This document shows positions 61,513 through 64,000 of a stretch of DNA of 64,000 nt, one piece after another. The DNA lies in contig OY855913.1 of the NCBI GenBank assembly GCA_963693305.1, positions 10,630,701 through 10,694,700 on the forward strand, read 5' to 3'. Position numbers and translations under genes: made by a program. The first letter of the stretch is position 1; each line of letters opens with the position of its first letter. A model generated the notes under the pieces. That model did not search any database and was not told where the DNA came from. It worked only from the letters and a program-made list of their open reading frames with translations. The stretch is from Meandrina meandrites (Eukaryota; Cnidaria; Anthozoa; Scleractinia; Meandrinidae).

Positions 61513-61830
61513 TCTATTCTAGTTGCACTCATGATAGGGTTAAGTGCCGGCTTCAGACGGGATGTTGGCCGTCGATAAGCTCTACACAAACGGAAAATAA
61601 AGCTTCTCCTAATTAAAACGACAAATTATACGGCATATACTTGTTGCTCTCCACAAGGCTGAGTAGCAATCACTGTCGAATTCGAATGATTATAGATGGG
61701 ATGGTGAAGGATAAAAACCAACTGGAAAATATTGCAGACATAAAAGATAAAATGGCGGTGTTAATTTCGGATGATCTGCGACCAGAGACCTGGGTCGTGG
61801 AAGCAGGCTACCCAATCGTGAGTGGATTAT
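61513..61830 (-). pseudogene. Rab34-like exon 1 pseudogene, 5' half and promoter copy
   Basis: The ATG at 61532 (MSATRI...) and the upstream DNA match 24816-25101, then skip the 25102-26130 transposon and continue to match 26131 onward for about 35 bp. The copy is broken by the CACTA element and by the TGA at codon 11. Confidence 0.88.
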
Positions 61831-61979
61831 TTTGAGCACTGTGAGATAATTGCGATAACAGTTCAGGATCAATAATTTATGTTAAATTTTATCTCAAACG
61901 GTCCAAATGAAAGTCGGTGTTTTCTATTGATAGAAGTATGAAAGTTAGTGGTGACACGCTGCAAAGAACGTAGAGGAAT

Positions 61980-64000
61980 TCTTACTTAGTTCTGCTGAAA
62001 GACGTTGCAGCTCTTTAAAATTATAATGGCAAGTACATTTAATTTAATTTTACTTTAAGGCTATTTTTTGTTGTCATTTCTGGCGAACGCTGCGAGGTTC
62101 CAAGATTTTAATCTCTGTCTTAAATGCATTAACTCTCTTCAAGTTATTTCTTGGTCTCTGAATGGAACGTAGGTGCACGTAATGCATCAGTCAATTCCAG
62201 AAGTGCCCATCCCCCCCCCGGGCTAACCCCCGGGCATTAGCATTTCTTTGATAAATTCCACGGGGTGGGGATGAGGGAACCGGGCAAATGCCCCGCTCCC
62301 GGGTTGATTGTTTTCAATCTCTCGATAGGTGATATAAGAATATAATACAAGTTGTTGCTTCTTGACAATGAAGAAATATCTAAAATTCAGAAAATATACC
62401 TTTAAAAACATCCATGAACATCCACGAGCTTCTCTAGTCCTTCATGGACTAGCTAATCTGCAACGTAGTCCATGTCTTGGCCTACAAACGCCTCCATCAT
62501 GAATACGCGACTCACTCCACGGTTTCGAAACCATGTGTCAAATGCCCGGGGGTCAACCCGAGGTGGGCAAATGCCCCACCCCCGGGACGGGCAACATTAG
62601 GAAATGCCCCGGGGTTGCCCGGGGGGGGGGGATGGGCACTGCTGGAATTGACTGATGCATAAGCCATTCAAATGTTTTTGTAAAACAACTGATTGTCGTG
62701 AACAGTGATTGCGAGACGACTGTGTTATTGGTTAGAAGAAAAACTGTCACTCTCGCATGAAACTGTTGTGGGTTAAGTAACGTTGGAAATTAAACCTGAA
62801 CTTGTTGAAAAACATTACCGTGGAAAATCGCCATGGTGTTGTAGATTGCTGATACAACAGCACGGAATCGATATATCATGATCTTATTATAAATACATTT
62901 TAGGTGTGTAGCTGATCGCTGTATTTTTTACGAATACTGTTTTGCAGTCATTTTGTATTTAAAGAGCCCGTAGGGTGACTCAAAATGTCAAAGCATTGAA
63001 AATGACTGACTACAGCGATAAGTACTACACACAATTTATTTCTGCAGATAATGCCTTTAAAACTTTTTCTGGCGCTTTCGCGCGGTCAGAAGAAATGAGA
63101 GGACCACACACCAGACTTCTAGGAACTTGAAACATCATGACACATTTGTTCTCCCACGAAATCTGCTGATTAGAGTTGGATAATAAAATGCGTTTTCACA
63201 TCTGTTTTAACCAATAGCATTAGCTCTTCTTTGAAATGAGAAACGATTATAAAAGAACCACGATAAATATCATTTCAATTTTTCAACATACAAAAGACGA
63301 CAGCTAGGCTGTGCTGTAGTCATCAAAATAAATTGTGGCATTTTATTCAATAACTGATCTGTCTTTTGTAAGGTACGCCATAAACAACTTTGTCAGAATA
63401 CGTGGACTAAGGGCCAAGAATACAGACTAAGGATGTAAAACACTGCAAAACATTGTTGACAATAAGGCGCGTTTTATGTTTGCAAAACAAACCCCTACTG
63501 TTAACAGTAGCTGATTGGAAATCTCCTGCCAAACTGTGCAATTAAGACATTCTGCAGTTTGTGTACTTTGAAGCATAATTATCACGAGAATCAATCATTC
63601 AATTTCCCTGCAGGTGTCCAACAATGAAGTCTTTCTTTTCGTTAAATTAGGGGAACAAAAGTGTGTCATATTGATTCAGGCCTCTGAAGTTGGTAAAATA
63701 TTTTTATTCAAAATAATCTTTAGTTTGGTTGCATGTGCCGGTATTATTGCTTGAAAAAGTAAGGACAGCGTTATGATTTGTAAAATTCTTGCTGATCCAA
63801 ACTACCGTTTTCATTAGTTTCTTTGGCGTGCTCAGTAATAAAGACAACATTTTTCAGAATTGTATTTTAATTTTTTCTTCCATTTTTATGCGGAAAATGA
63901 AATTAGTCTCGCTTTTTCAAATACCTTCCACTGAACGGTTTACGCCATTAATAAAATATGATTTTATCATGACTTTTGACATCATGATGCTTTCTCTTTT
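61980..64000. repeat. Diverged upstream block of a further PAN-EGF copy
   Basis: Blocks match 30.9-32.0 kb in order: TTTAAGGCTATTTTTTGTTG, AAGATTTTAATCTCTG, GCGAGACGACTGTGTTATTG, TTTCCCTGCAGGT, AATGAAGTCTTTCTTT, and near the edge CGCCATTAATAAAATATGAT where the TATA-like motif sits in the other copies. The ATG should fall just after 64000. An inserted foldback with GGGGGTGGGG and GCCCGGG blocks lies at 62.2-62.65 kb. Confidence 0.75.
62195..62660. repeat. Inverted-repeat element (CCCGGG-rich ends)
   Basis: AATGCATCAGTCAATTCCAG, AAGTGCCCATCCCCC at the left is mirrored by GATGGGCACTGCTGGAATTG, ACTGATGCAT at the right. CCCCGGGCA blocks repeat inside. It is a non-autonomous transposon inserted in the upstream block. 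Confidence 0.85.

Noticed and set aside
1..64000. CRISPR arrays, operons or prokaryotic features
   Set aside because: Introns, SINEs, LINEs and metazoan gene families show this is animal nuclear DNA; no direct-repeat and spacer pattern is present.

Overview
This is eukaryotic DNA: AT-rich, with protein-coding exons split by GT-AG introns and many small transposable elements. The gene content (a Cys-loop receptor subunit, a Rab34/Rab36-type GTPase, secreted PAN/EGF/fibronectin-II proteins) and the dense foldback and MITE-type repeats suggest an anthozoan cnidarian, most likely a stony coral. That assignment is inference; no species marker is present. I joined exons by hand from splice signals, codon phase and family patterns. 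No transcript evidence was available.
 Layout. At 1.9-9.5 kb (+) lies a complete five-exon nicotinic-acetylcholine-receptor-like subunit of 533 aa. Exons 3 and 4 are 45 and 110 nt, the sizes I recall for vertebrate nAChR genes. At 10-14 kb there is repeat-rich DNA: a LINE 3' end, palindromes and an IR-bounded MITE. At 14.0-24.8 kb (-) is a Rab34/36-like gene in nine located exons; only the short prenylated C-terminal exon was not found. At 25-29 kb are a TIR transposon and a minus-strand LINE.
 At 29.5-49 kb is a tandemly duplicated locus of small secreted proteins. Copy A (32.0-34.7 kb) is complete: signal peptide, PAN-like domain, EGF and a cysteine-containing C-terminal domain. Two last-exon relics follow at 36.2-36.9 kb. 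Copy B (43.5 kb) is a truncated chimera made by a 1.93-kb direct tandem duplication. Copy C (45.4-47.5 kb) has PAN, two EGFs and a fibronectin type II domain. The last 2 kb (62-64 kb) matches the upstream DNA of these copies, so a further copy probably starts just beyond the window.
 At 50,705-61,512 lies a 10.8-kb DNA transposon of CACTA/EnSpm type. It has roughly 30-bp terminal inverted repeats starting CACTG, a 3-bp TCT target duplication and long subterminal repeat arrays. It has landed exactly inside a decayed second copy of the first exon and promoter of the Rab gene. It carries nested MITEs and a spliced minus-strand gene that I could not identify.
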